The notes under the pieces were generated by a model. That model was not told the DNA's origin, ran no database searches, and was given only the letters and a program-made list of their open reading frames with translations. The position numbers and the translations under genes were made by a program. From Saposhnikovia divaricata (lineage: Eukaryota; Streptophyta; Magnoliopsida; Apiales; Apiaceae), in contig CM071600.1 in the NCBI GenBank assembly GCA_036435485.1, forward strand, positions 117,916,046-117,980,045: a stretch of 64,000 nucleotides of DNA. Reading direction: 5' to 3'. Of the stretch, positions 23,513 to 34,620 are shown piece after piece. Position 1 is the first letter of the stretch; each line of letters opens with the position of its first letter.

Positions 23513-25650
23513 TTGGTGGATGAATAGTGATTTTGTAAGTTGGAAAACTTTTCACGCCACCCTATGTACGGGACGTGATATGGATGTTTCGAAGTCATAT
23601 TAGTAATACGCGGAGGAAATAAGTGAATGCAGAGATGACCGGAATTCAGAAATTCCAAATTTTTTTTCGGTATAATATTTGACCGGACAGTGGATTAAAT
23701 ATTATTATAATCCAAGAATTGAGATATTAACTTTGAGGATTTTATATTTTGGGATGTTATTATATTTGATTTAAGAATGAAGGTAGGAAACCACTGAGGC
23801 AGTGAAACAAGCGTTCTAGAAACCGCTAAAACGTTATAACGAGATTAATCAATAAAGCGAACGAATCCTAGATTACGGATTAAGTTCGTATCGAGATTAA
23901 ATATCCTATATGATCATCAAGAGAATTATATCAAGTGGATTAAATTATTTAATCAAGGATTAAATCAAAACAATTTAGGAGTTAAGTGATTTAAATCACT
24001 TAAATCAAACAAGAAACAAAACAAATATCTATCAAAACTTATCCAAGACTCTTGGCTCTTACCCCAATGCTATCAATATCATCCTACCAGCTGATAATAT
24101 CTAGTTATATGAGCAAAAAGTAGATGATCAAGTGGGAGAAAAGAGAGAAAAGCAAAAGAAAACATAGAACATACAAACTGTCCAGCAGAAACATAACACA
24201 AAGAAAAATTCATATCTCCACTTCTATCCATCCTTAAATCACCAAATTTTAATCATAACTTCTCCACTCCATGGGCAAGATTCGTTCCAAATTTCATGGA
24301 AATCCAAGTAGTATAGCCTAGTCAAATCCATGCTTAAAGTTGGAGGACCAAAACTGTCCAGGTTCTGATCAGAAGAAAGATGGGGCTCAAAACCCTAGCT
24401 CCCATGGTTGGATTCTTGTGTTCTATAGCTCAAAAGAAATCCCTTGAAGAGTAGAAGGTGTGGTAAAAATTTTAGAACCAAACTCTTAGTTTTTGATTTT
24501 ATATGATTTTTACAAGATTGACGATGAATAGTGGATCTTAGAAACTAACTTTGTTTTCATGATTTCTTTGGATGATCTAAGGTTTGATTAAGCTAGACAA
24601 GGACCATACCAAGCTTATTAAGGTTATATCATACTCCAAGGAAGGTAGATATCTTGAAACCCTAGCATTTGATTTGAGATTTATGAATGTTTTTGATGGA
24701 TTTAGCTTGGTATGATTATAGTGATAATTATAAGCATGATTATGTAATTAGTTATATGATTTAAGATGCATGATGATTTTGATGCTAAGATCAGTAGCTT
24801 CTGGACTTGTGAGATGATTATTATGTGTATAAGTTGTATTGATGCCCGGTGTGGCTTGGGTTGTTGATTGCGATTTTTGGAACGTTCGTATTATAGCCGT
24901 TATAATGCCGAAATTTCGTTAATCATTGAAAACCGTGCATCACAGTAGGTCTAATGGCTGAAACTGGACAAGTATCTAACATTCCCTTGTAGATCTTGAG
25001 TCGTAGATCATTTTGGAAAAAGAATCGAATCAAACAGACTTACGGTTTAGGATTTATGACCGATTTACTAAAAGTAGTTCGAATCCGTAAACGAAAGTTC
25101 GTAACTGAAATTGAACCCTCGTAAAATATGTAAAGTCATGACGAATCTTGGTAAATAAATACTAGATGTAAAAAGAAAGGTGTGAAAGAAAACCGTATGT
25201 CAAAAGGATCGTTTTTCGATTTATTAAAAATATTCGAGTCGAGATTAAACGCGAACGAACCCCTAAAAGACGACTCTATTATAACTTCGGTAAAACACTT
25301 AGAAAACGGGCGATAAAACTCGGAGTATAATATTGGTTCGTAACGATCGACTTTAGAACTTGTATTTCTTAAGTATGTCCCAAGTGTAAGTACAGTGACA
25401 TGCCATATTAACGAACGAATATCGGGTCGGATCAATGATAAAAGGAATCCACAAAAAGGGGTATAACGAGATAACTCGAGAACGTGTTTTGATTTAAGTA
25501 TAACTTAACTTTTAAGATGTTAAGTGATTAATCCCGAATGCCTTGGCTATTTATAGATCACCAAGCTGACCTGAGACCCGCTACCACCACCCCTTACCGT
25601 ACTCGACTACCAGGCAAGTTTCAATTCCCTTCTTTTAGGCTGTTGTTGTG

Positions 25651-25655
<5 letters not shown>

Positions 25656-25720
<65 letters not shown>
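25656..25720. repeat. (AT)n microsatellite
   Basis: About 65 bp of uninterrupted AT dinucleotides inside the solo LTR; likely variable in length. Confidence 0.95.
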
Positions 25721-25721
<1 letters not shown>

Positions 25722-25944
25722 CATGCATGCCTACTTTCAAGTTATATCGTTATGCTTGTTCCCTGATTGTTTATTGGCTTATAAATTAGATAACTAACGT
25801 ATCAATTATAAGCCGATTATTGTAAGACCCTCATAGAAGGGCGTATACATCTTATTCGTCAAATATAGGCCGGGAGTCAATATTTCTTGATATATTGAGA
25901 TTACCTCGGAGGAAAATATTTAGTTAAATATTTTCCATTATTTG

Positions 25945-26405
25945 GGCGACGAATATTATTTGAATATTCGTTCGAGATTATTTATTTAACGATCCTTACT
26001 TCAAATAATTATTTGAACGTAACCATTCGACGAATAATAGTTTTCAATATTCATTCAAAGTCGAATAGAATATCGATTATTATTCCGAATATTCTTCTAA
26101 AGATTGGACTACTAAATGAATATTATTTGAATATCCATTTAGACTATTATTTTATTAAATGAATATTACTTTTGAATATTCATTTAAGATATTAATTACT
26201 TGATGAATATTATTCTAATATTCATCTGAAGCTTGATTTATTTATCGAATATCATCTCGAATATTCCTTTAAAGTTTGGATTACTAAATGAATATTACTT
26301 GATATTCATTTAGAATATTATTCATTAAATGAATATTACTTTTTGAATATTCATTTAAATTCCTTATTAATTAATGAATATTATTTTGAATATTCATTTA
26401 AATAT
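25945..26405. repeat. array of about nine palindromic GAATATTC-type units
   Basis: Units 42-80 bp apart, each an inverted repeat such as AAATGAATATT...AATATTCATTT (for example about 26155-26188 and 26325-26360). Later units are the most regular; the first two are degenerate (GACGAATATT...). Each unit could form a stem in single-stranded DNA or RNA. It lies inside the 4.7-kb solo LTR. Confidence 0.7.
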
Positions 26406-29400
26406 TTATTTATTCAATAAATATTCTCTTGATGTTTCTTCAAGGATTATTTGGAGAAATACTCTGATTAATGATATTCTTTCATATTCCTAAATATTCT
26501 TTAAATATTTTAATTCAATAAATATTCTCTGAATATTTATTCCATACTTAGAATAACCTCAATAAGGTTTATCTTCTTCGATTATTACGGAAAATATCTC
26601 GGAGTCATATTATTATTAATCTTATATCAAGAAAGGTTCTCAGACATCATTCTTCTTGAGTCTATCTCCCTAAAAATAAGGGAACCTTACTTGGAAAATG
26701 TTATTTATCTTGTCGACTTCCCGGTCATAAAGTATTCTCTTCACTCGCAACTCGGGTGCTATGGACTTATTAAGTCGTTGTTTACCTTCTCATCTTTCGA
26801 GGGGTAAGATTGTTGGAACAAGTTGATATTCGTTACCAAGCAATAGCTTGGAAGTTATTGGTGAATTTTCCTTTCCAACTAGATACGACTACTTTGTAGA
26901 GTCTTATCAACAAGTATTATACTTGGGGAAAGGGGGACGAACGTTACATTCAGAATCATGAATTCTATTTGAACTAGGAGTCGTGTAAGAGGCCGAGTAG
27001 CGCCGGTCCATCCCCTTTGGCCCAACCGTTGGCCGGGGAGAGCTAGTAAGGCGGTATACAAGTAAAGCCGTCAGTTCTTCCTTCTACCGGTAGTAAATCT
27101 AATTTGAGCTGTACGATCTCGACTGATCATCAAGATTGGAACAGCGGGCGCGGTGAATACTCCATCATTGGTTCATCATCCAAACTTAATTATTTCCTGC
27201 AACATGATTACTGTTGGCAGAGCTGGAAAAGTGTTCATAACTGGAATTGCAATCTTTTCATGCAAGTTCCTCTTTTTAATGAAATGAGAATATCTCGCTT
27301 ACTTTTGATGTAGCAGATATTTCTACAAACAAATACTTTAAGTTACCTTGTAACTTCATCGTTCATATTATACTGGCATCATTTCCGTAAATGCATGGCA
27401 TATGGTTTCAAAGATACTTTTGAACTGTTATATATTATCGTTCAGTTATATATTATTGTTGGTGGGCTATTGCTCACCCTTGCTTTATTATTATATCACA
27501 ACAACAGCTAGACCAGATGACTCGCACAAGGCGCACTTGACGCGGGCGAGGACGATGAGACTACCAGAGCTGAAGAAGAAGCTATTGGTAGGATATATTT
27601 ATTCTTTCAGTACCAAGTATATGGTCTAGTATGACTTATGTAAATGGATGGCAAAGAGTATGTATTTATATTGAAATTCTTTTGGATTGTAAGAACTCAT
27701 AATGTGATTAATAAAATTTGATTGTTACTCTGATTTCATCTCTGGGACTATAACGGGTGTGTTTTACATTGTTGTGTTGGGTCATAGAGATGTAATTTAT
27801 TTTATGTTAAGGAAAGTTCAAGTGTTGTGGATAGAATTGGAAACCGTAACGACCGGATCCCGGACCCCGGATCTGGGGGTGTTACACTACATCAGGCTCT
27901 AGTGCTGAGAAGGCTCAACCTGCAACTGTGAGTCGATATGAAACAATCAGGGTTCCTATTCTTAAGCCAGCAGAATACTCAACCTGGAAGGTGAAAATGG
28001 CTATGTTTCTGGAAGCTACAGATCCAGAATATCTTGACAGAATTTATGAAGGCCCTCATAAGCCTACAAAATTATCTGTTGTTGCTGCTGGACAGGAACA
28101 TACTCACACAGGAGTATGGACACTTTGAGGCTAAATCTGAAGAATCAATGACAGAAACCTTTGACAGATTCTGTAAGCTACTTAATGATCTGTCACTGGT
28201 TAATAAAGAATATGATCTAGAAGATTCAAATCTCAAGTTTCTTCTTTCTCTACCTGAAAAGTGGGATGTTAAGACAACCAATATTAGAGACAACTATGAT
28301 CTGGCTGATACTGATATTGATGAGATCTATGGGCTGCTCAAAACCCATGAACTAGAAATGGAACAGAGAAGTAGAAGATCAGGTAGAAAGTCAAAATCTG
28401 TTGCTCTAAGAGTTGAAGAAAGACCCTAAAAGAAGGAAGCATCAAGGAAGAAGGCAAAAGGAAAAGCCTTGGTCATTCATTCTGAAAGTGAGTCATCAAA
28501 CTCTGATGTTGACTCAAATGCAGATGAATCATCTGATTCTGAAGATGATGAGGAAATGAAGGAAATGGCTGCTTTGATGGTAAAGACTTTCAAGAAGATG
28601 GGTTTCAAGACCTTCAAGAAAGGAAAGAGATTCTCCAAGAATGATTCAAAGTTTGACAGGAAGAATTTCAGAAAATCTGAGAGAAAGGATACCAAATCTG
28701 GGAAAAGAGACAAGTCTGAGATTCAATGCTACAAGTGTAAGGAGATGGGTCATTATGCTCCTGAGTGCAAGAAGGGTAAAACTGAGAAGGCACTCTTCAC
28801 TAAAGGCAGAGATTGGGCAGACACCTCTGACTCAGATGAGGATGTAAACTATGCTCTCATGGCTACTACTGTTGATGAAGCTGTAGATTCTGAAAACAAG
28901 GTACCTCTAACTACCTATGCTTATAACATTGATGATATAATTGAATTAAGAATATATCTTAAGTCTTTGCATATCAGTTATAGGGATCAGACTTTAGAGA
29001 ATGAGAGAATCAAAACTGAGAATTCTGAACTCAAAGAGAGAAATAAGGTTGTAGAAGAGAAACTTGTTAAGATGCAGCAAGTTCAAAAGGAGAGAGATGA
29101 TGCTGTCTATCTTGAACAAGAGTTGTTAAGTCAGTATAAACAACTAGAATCTGAGTTGGAAAAGGCAAATCACATTATTAAAACTTGGACTCACTCAGGA
29201 AAAGACACTCAAGAAGTTTTTCAATCTGACACTGTAGGTCTAGGTTATTCTGAGAAAGATGAACTTAGATTTCAGAATACAGTCAAGATTAGACCACCTC
29301 TTCCACCTAAGAAATTTGGAACATTTGTTAATGGAATAAATGAACCTAGATTTGAAGGTGGAAAAGAAGCTGTTAAGAAAGAACCAGTAAAAACTAGTGT

Positions 29401-29930
29401 TAAACAGGTTAATATTGGTTTAATGACAGATAAACAACTTAAGCATAAGCTTAAGGAGTTAAAATCTGTTAAGAAACAGAAAGTGTCTAGAAAGAACAGA
29501 AATGGTAAAGTAGTCATTACTCATGGCAATTATCCAATGCTTGATACTTTAGCTCCAAGAAAGACATGTCATAACTGTGATAGTACTAACCATCTTGCTA
29601 GTTTTTGCAGGAAGAATAAAGACATTAATTCTTTACCTTCCAAGTCTGAAGTAAAGAAAGATAATGTTAGAACTAAGCCACAGACTTTATGCAAACAATG
29701 TGGAAGCACTTGGCATTCTATTTATACTTGCAGAAATTATCATGCTATTTATCATAATTACTATGAACTGAAACCTAAAGTTAGCTTAAACTCTGCAAGT
29801 GTAAACTCTGATAAAGTTAGCTTAAACTCTGATAATGAAAATTCCGCTGCTAAAGCTAACAGAATTAAGAAAGCCAAAGGATCCAAGCAAGTCTGGATCC
29901 TTAAATCTAATCCTCAGTAATTGTTTGTAA

Positions 29931-32900
29931 TTGAAGGGCATCAGGGAAAGCATCCTAGTAGTGGACAGTGGATGTTCAGGACACATGACTGCAAATAAAG
30001 CCCTGCTATCAGAGTATGTGGAGAAGGCTGGCCCAAAAGTTTCCTATGGAGATGGCAACATAGGACATACTATGGGATATGGCAATATTAATCTTGGAAG
30101 TGTCATCATCACAAATGTAGCTCTGGTTCCAGGACTCAAGCATGATCTGTTATATGTGAGTCAAATCTGTGACAGAGGTTTTCATGTAGATTTTCAACCT
30201 GAATAATGTGAAGTTATCAGCAAAACTACAGGGAAAGTTGTTTTAGTTGGACAAAGGCACAACAATATCTATGAAGCAAGCTTGTTGACAAGCTCTGATG
30301 GAAAAACAATGTGCCTGTCAACAAGAATGTCCAATGAAGAGAGTTGGAAGTGGCATAAGAAACTCTCTCATTTGAATCTGAACAACATCAATGAGCTGAT
30401 AAGAAAGGATCTTGTTAGAGGACTTCCAAAGTCCTTGTTAAATGTTGATGGTCTGTGTAATTCATGTCAGAAGGCCAAACAGAGGAAGACCTCTTTCAAG
30501 AGCAAGTCTGAATGTTCAATTGTTGATCCATATCATCTGTTACATGTTGATCTTTTTGGACCAGTAAATGTCTTGTCAATTGGAAGAAAGAAATATGCTC
30601 TAGTTATTGTTGATGAATATACCAGATACACTTGGGTGTATTTTCTAGCAAAGAAGGATGAAACTGCATTAACTCTGATGGAGCATGTAAAGCTACTGGA
30701 CAAAGGATCAAAACACAAAGTCAAAATAATCAGAAGTGATAATGGAACTGAATTCAGAAATACAATAATGGAAGAATTCTGCAAGAATAGAGGTGTGAAG
30801 CAAGAATTTTCTGCACCTGGTACACCACGGCAAAATGGTGTAGTTGAGAGGAAGAACAGAACCTTGATAGAAGCTGCCAGAACTATGCTTGATGAAGCAA
30901 AATTGCCAACCTATTTCTGGGCAGAAGCAGTTCAAACTGCTTGTTTTACTCAAAATGCAACACTGATCAACAAGCATGGAAAAACACCATATGAGATGGT
31001 GAGGGAAAAGAAGCCAAACCTGAAATATTTTCATATTTTTGGGTGCAAATGCTTTGTGTTGAAAACTCATCCTGAACAGTTGACCAAATTTGAGTTGAAA
31101 GCAGATGAAGGAATTTTTGTTGGCTATCCAGTGTCAACCAAGGCATTCAGAGTTTATAATCTGAGAACAAGGGTGATTATGGAATCTATTCATGTGTCAT
31201 TTGATGACAGGAAAATCACTGGACTTGAAGATGTTGATGAACATGATCAGTTGCATTTCGAAAATGAAGATCTAATCTCTGATGAAATAAACTCTGATGA
31301 CACTAGTCCAACAAACTCTGTTGATGCAAACTTTGAACCTCTACTGGTACACACAGAAGAAATAGTACAGTCTGAACAAAGAGGAGAATCAGTTGAGGGG
31401 GAGCATGATCATAGTGATGACTCAAATTCTGATAGTAAGTCAACTGAAAATTCTGGATCAAATTCAAACTCTGATAACTCAAACTCTGAAAGTCCAAATT
31501 CTGACAGTTCAAACTCTGAGAGATCAAATTCAGGGGGAGCCTTAGAGAATGAAGAAAGGCATCAAGATAATCAGGAGAACATTGATCAAGGGGGAGGATC
31601 AACTGTTGACAGAAGTCATTTACCTACAGCTAAGAAATGGACAAAATCACATACACCTGATTTAATCATTGGAGATCCAGGTGCAAAAGTTAGGACATGA
31701 AGTGCTACAACAAATGAATGTCTGTTCCATGCATTTCTATCCAAATTTGAACCAAAGAAAGTGGAAGAAGCTCTTCAAGATGCTGACTGGATAACAGCAA
31801 TGCAGGAGGAGTTAAATGAATTTGAGAGAAATGAAGTATGGACCCTTGTACCTAGACCAAAGAATAGATCTGTTGTTGGTACTAGATGGGTTTTCAGAAA
31901 CAAAACTGACAGTGATGGGGTTGTTACAAGAAACAAGGCTAGACTTGTGGCCAAAGGCTATTCACAGCAAGAAGGCATAGACTATGATGAAACTTTTGCT
32001 CCAGTTGAAAGGTTGGAGGCAATAAGAATCTTCCTAGCATATGCTTCTCACAAGAAATTCAAGGTTTTTCAGATGGATGTGAAAAGTGATTTTCTGAATG
32101 GAAAACTTGAAGAAGAAGTGTTTGTTGAACAACCACCAGGATTTGTAGATCCCAAGTATCCAGATTATGTCTACAGACTTGACAAGGCACTCTATGGACT
32201 TAAACAGGCACCAAGAGCATGGTATGAAACTCTGGCTCAATTTCTTTTAGAAAGTGGGTTCCATAGAGGTACAATTGATAAAACTTTGTTCTATTTCAAT
32301 CTTGGTAGTGATCTGTTATTAGTTCAAATATATGTAGATGACATAATCTTTGGATCTACTAATGATAAACTCTGTAAGAAGTTTGCCAAGCTCATGCAGT
32401 CTAGGTATCAAATGAGCATGATGGGAGAGCTCAGTTATTTTCTAGGGCTACAGGTGAAGCAAATAGATGATGGAATTTTTATCAATCAAGCAAAATATAC
32501 CAGAAATCTTCTAAAGAAATTTGGCATGCTTGACTGCTCATCTGCAACAACTCCTACGGCAACAGCAACAAAGTTGGATAGAGACACAGGTTCACCAGTG
32601 GATATGACAAAATATAGAGGAATGATTTGGTCAGTTCTTTATCTAACAGCTAGCAGACCTGACATCATGTATGCAACATGTCTTTGTGCAAGATTTCAGG
32701 CAGATCCAAGAGAACCACATCTAACAGCTGTGAAGAGAATCTTCAAATATCTTAAAGGAACCATAACTTTAGGTTTGTGGTATCCAAGAGAATCAGACTA
32801 CAAGCTTCTTGGTTACTCTGATGCAGACTTTGCAGGCTGTAAGATAGACAGAAAAAGTACTAGTGGAAGTTGTCAATTTCTTGGTGATAGAATTGTTTCT

Positions 32901-33275
32901 TGGTACAGCAAGAAACAGAAATCAATCTTTACATCTACAGCTGAAGCAGAGTATATTGCTGCTGGTAGCTGTTGTGCACAGATTCTGTGGATGAAGAATC
33001 AATTACTGGATTATGGATTGAGGTACAGTAAAATACCTATTTACTGTGATAATCAAAGTGCTATTGCTATGACAGGTAATCCGGTACAGCATTCAATGAC
33101 TAAGCACATCAGCATAAGGTACCATTTTATCGGAGAACATGTAGAAGAAGGGAATATTGAGCTTCATTTTGTGTCTACAGAACAACAGCTTGCAGATATC
33201 TTCACCAAGCCATTGAGTGAAGCTATATTTACAAGGCTGGTAAATGAACTAGGAATGGTCTCTAGTTTTGACTAG
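29931..33275 (+). pseudogene. pol: element A pol: protease, integrase, RT and RNase H, with two stops
   Basis: Pol lies in the +1 frame relative to gag, ten bases after the gag stop. Order is that of Ty1/copia. Protease has LVVDSGCSGHM. After a TAA (30204-30206) come the pre-integrase zinc region (WHKKLSHLNLNN, LCNSCQKAK) and the integrase core with HVDLFGP, IRSDNGTEFRN and QNGVVERKNRT, the DDE residues. A Ser/Asn/Asp-rich linker (about 31250-31550) and a TGA (31698-31700) precede the [32 protein letters not shown] and the catalytic YVDD (near 32335). RNase H has [25 protein letters not shown] and CDNQSAI. The AGSCCAQ motif and PGTPRQNGVVERKN are typical of Sireviruses. [11 protein letters not shown] has Asp where most relatives have Ala. 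Apart from the two stops the frame is intact, so the decay is recent. Confidence 0.92.
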
Positions 33276-34034
33276 AGATATTGGTTAGACTCAAAACTCT
33301 ACTTATGTACTGTGTTGCTCATATTTCTGTGGTATGTTAAACTCTGATATGCAAACTCTGCTCAATAACTGTTAAACTCTGTTAGCATGCTTTTTAAGTC
33401 ATACTCTGTTAACTATTGAATAAACTCTGAGAAACTCTGATAATGTTTCTTTCTGAACATAAACACCGATGAAGATACATGTATAAAACATTATTCTCAG
33501 TAATTAGTCATGAATCTTTCTAAGTTATTTGTGATCTAATCTTAAACTGTGCAGAAAGTTAACACAGCATGACACTGTTCTATATTTATAGCATCTCTTA
33601 CTTTATTTATCCTAAACTCTGAGTCTGTAAATACTGTGTGCATTGCCTCTCATAAATAATTTCTGATGTTGATGAGCTCTAAACTCTGTTAGTTATACAC
33701 TGTTAAATTAGATTCTGTTATTAGAATAACCCCAAAGCTAAAATATATAGATTTTTAGAACTCCTTTGAGATCATGTTTGTAACTAGGACGATCCAGGAA
33801 CTTATTGGTATATAGTAAGGGCTAAATTTCTCTAATTTTTGGTGACTAGTCGAAAGCCAGGAAGATCCAAGAACTTATCAATTTGATAAGGGCTAAAATT
33901 ATAGGATTTTTGGTGACTAGTTTCAACCTCTGATTACTGGAGAAAACCAAAAAAAAATAAAATAAAATAAAAAATTGGGGGTTATAGATTAATTATTACT
34001 GTATATAAACTGTTTACTACAGAGTTTAGCATTC
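33276..34034 (+). other. element A spacer after pol, rich in AAACTCTG
   Basis: No ORF. The octamer AAACTCTG occurs seven times between 33338 and 33688 (at about 33339, 33353, 33374, 33422, 33432, 33614 and 33681), far above chance for an 8-mer. Two copies of a segment with GGTGACTAGT(C/T) and AACTTAT(T/C) follow at about 33785-33925. Element B inserted at the end of this spacer; the spacer resumes at 46481. Confidence 0.7.
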
Positions 34035-34039
34035 ATCAT

Positions 34040-34558
34040 TGTTAAATATAATTGATGTGTTTTAATCAGTGTTTAAGTGTTACAGTGAATTATCAGAGTT
34101 TAGCTGGAAGCGGTCAGAGTTTAGTGTAAACTCTGACAGATGGAAGCTCGACAGAGTTTGTCAAACTCTGTCTGGAAGCAGCGCGTACAGAGTCAACAGA
34201 AGATATTAGAGATCAATTGAAGATTGATATGGAAGCGAGATCTTTGGAGATTGGATAGCTATCAAAGAGATCGAGTTGACTTAGAAGACGTGTGACAATC
34301 TGTAATTGATATCATTGTATAGCTGATCATTAGGAATATCAATTAGAGATTGTATCGAAGCTGTATATTTTATAAATACAGTTAGGTTAACCCTAGAAGG
34401 GTATCGTGCATCGAACTATCTTTATTGTAACCTAGCAGCTCTTTGTGATAGTTTACATCACGAAGAGGTTTTAATACTAGAAGTTTTAAAGTGCATAATT
34501 ATCTTACTTGTTAAACTCTCATACGAATTTGATTATTAATTGTGTATTCGGCCTAACA
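34040..34558 (+). repeat. element B 5' LTR
   Basis: 519 bp, TGTTAAATATAATTG...GGCCTAACA. It contains the two palindromic boxes: 34113-34137 with arms GTCAGAGTTTA/TAAACTCTGAC, and 34150-34172 with arms GACAGAGTTTG/CAAACTCTGTC around a single T. A TATAAATA box is at 34371-34378. It is related to, but clearly diverged from, the LTRs of A. Confidence 0.93.
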
Positions 34559-34560
34559 AG

Positions 34561-34572
34561 TGGTATCAGAGC
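34561..34572 (+). promoter_or_regulatory. primer binding site of element B
   Basis: TGGTATCAGAGC, two bases after the LTR, complementary to the 3' end of initiator Met tRNA as in most plant copia elements. It starts minus-strand DNA synthesis. Confidence 0.9.
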
Positions 34573-34620
34573 CAATCTGTTACTTTATTACAGGTTAAAG
34601 ATCCAAACACAACAATAATC

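Larger units (their letters stand above)
23189..27885 (+). mobile_element. 4.7-kb solo LTR of a Ty3/gypsy element inside gag of element A
   Basis: Begins TGTAATAACCCG, ends GGGGGTGTTACA, and is flanked by the target duplication CTACA (23184-23188, 27886-27890). The duplication matches codons of gag, so the insertion point is exact. At 4,697 bp it is long for an LTR but in the range of large gypsy LTRs. It shares general features with the solo LTR at 1273 (TGTAA/TTACA-type ends, GGCAAGT motif near 25610, GCTCACCCTTGC near 27470) but is a different family. It contains a 20-bp tandem repeat, an (AT)n microsatellite and an array of palindromic units. No internal region or coding sequence. ORFs inside it come from the simple repeats. 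Confidence 0.9.
23165..29920 (+). pseudogene. gag: element A gag, interrupted by a solo LTR, a deletion and a stop
   Basis: Gag starts at ATG 23165 and is cut after eight codons by the 4.7-kb solo LTR. It resumes at 27891 in the same frame. Compared with element B it lacks about 200 bp near 28095, which shifts the frame, and it has a TAA at 28427-28429; the frame is then open to TAA 29918-29920. The N-terminal part is a copia-type gag domain (FCKLLNDLSLVNKEYDLED and LLKTHELEMEQ motifs). Three CCHC zinc knuckles follow: CYKCKEMGHYAPEC, CHNCDSTNHLASFC and CKQCGSTWHSIYTC. Between the first and second lies a Glu/Lys-rich probable coiled coil. Gag would form the virus-like particle and bind element RNA. 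A gag of this length with several knuckles fits Sireviruses. Not functional as it stands. Confidence 0.88.

Noticed and set aside
23246..23658. Three overlapping minus-strand frames with repeated CTYGKHYARMGN-like units
   Set aside because: They come from the 20-bp tandem repeat at 23418-23512, which is open in all three frames.
34561..34572. TGGTATCAGAGC as part of a tRNA gene
   Set aside because: It is the primer site next to the LTR; no cloverleaf around it. I found no tRNA or rRNA gene in the window.
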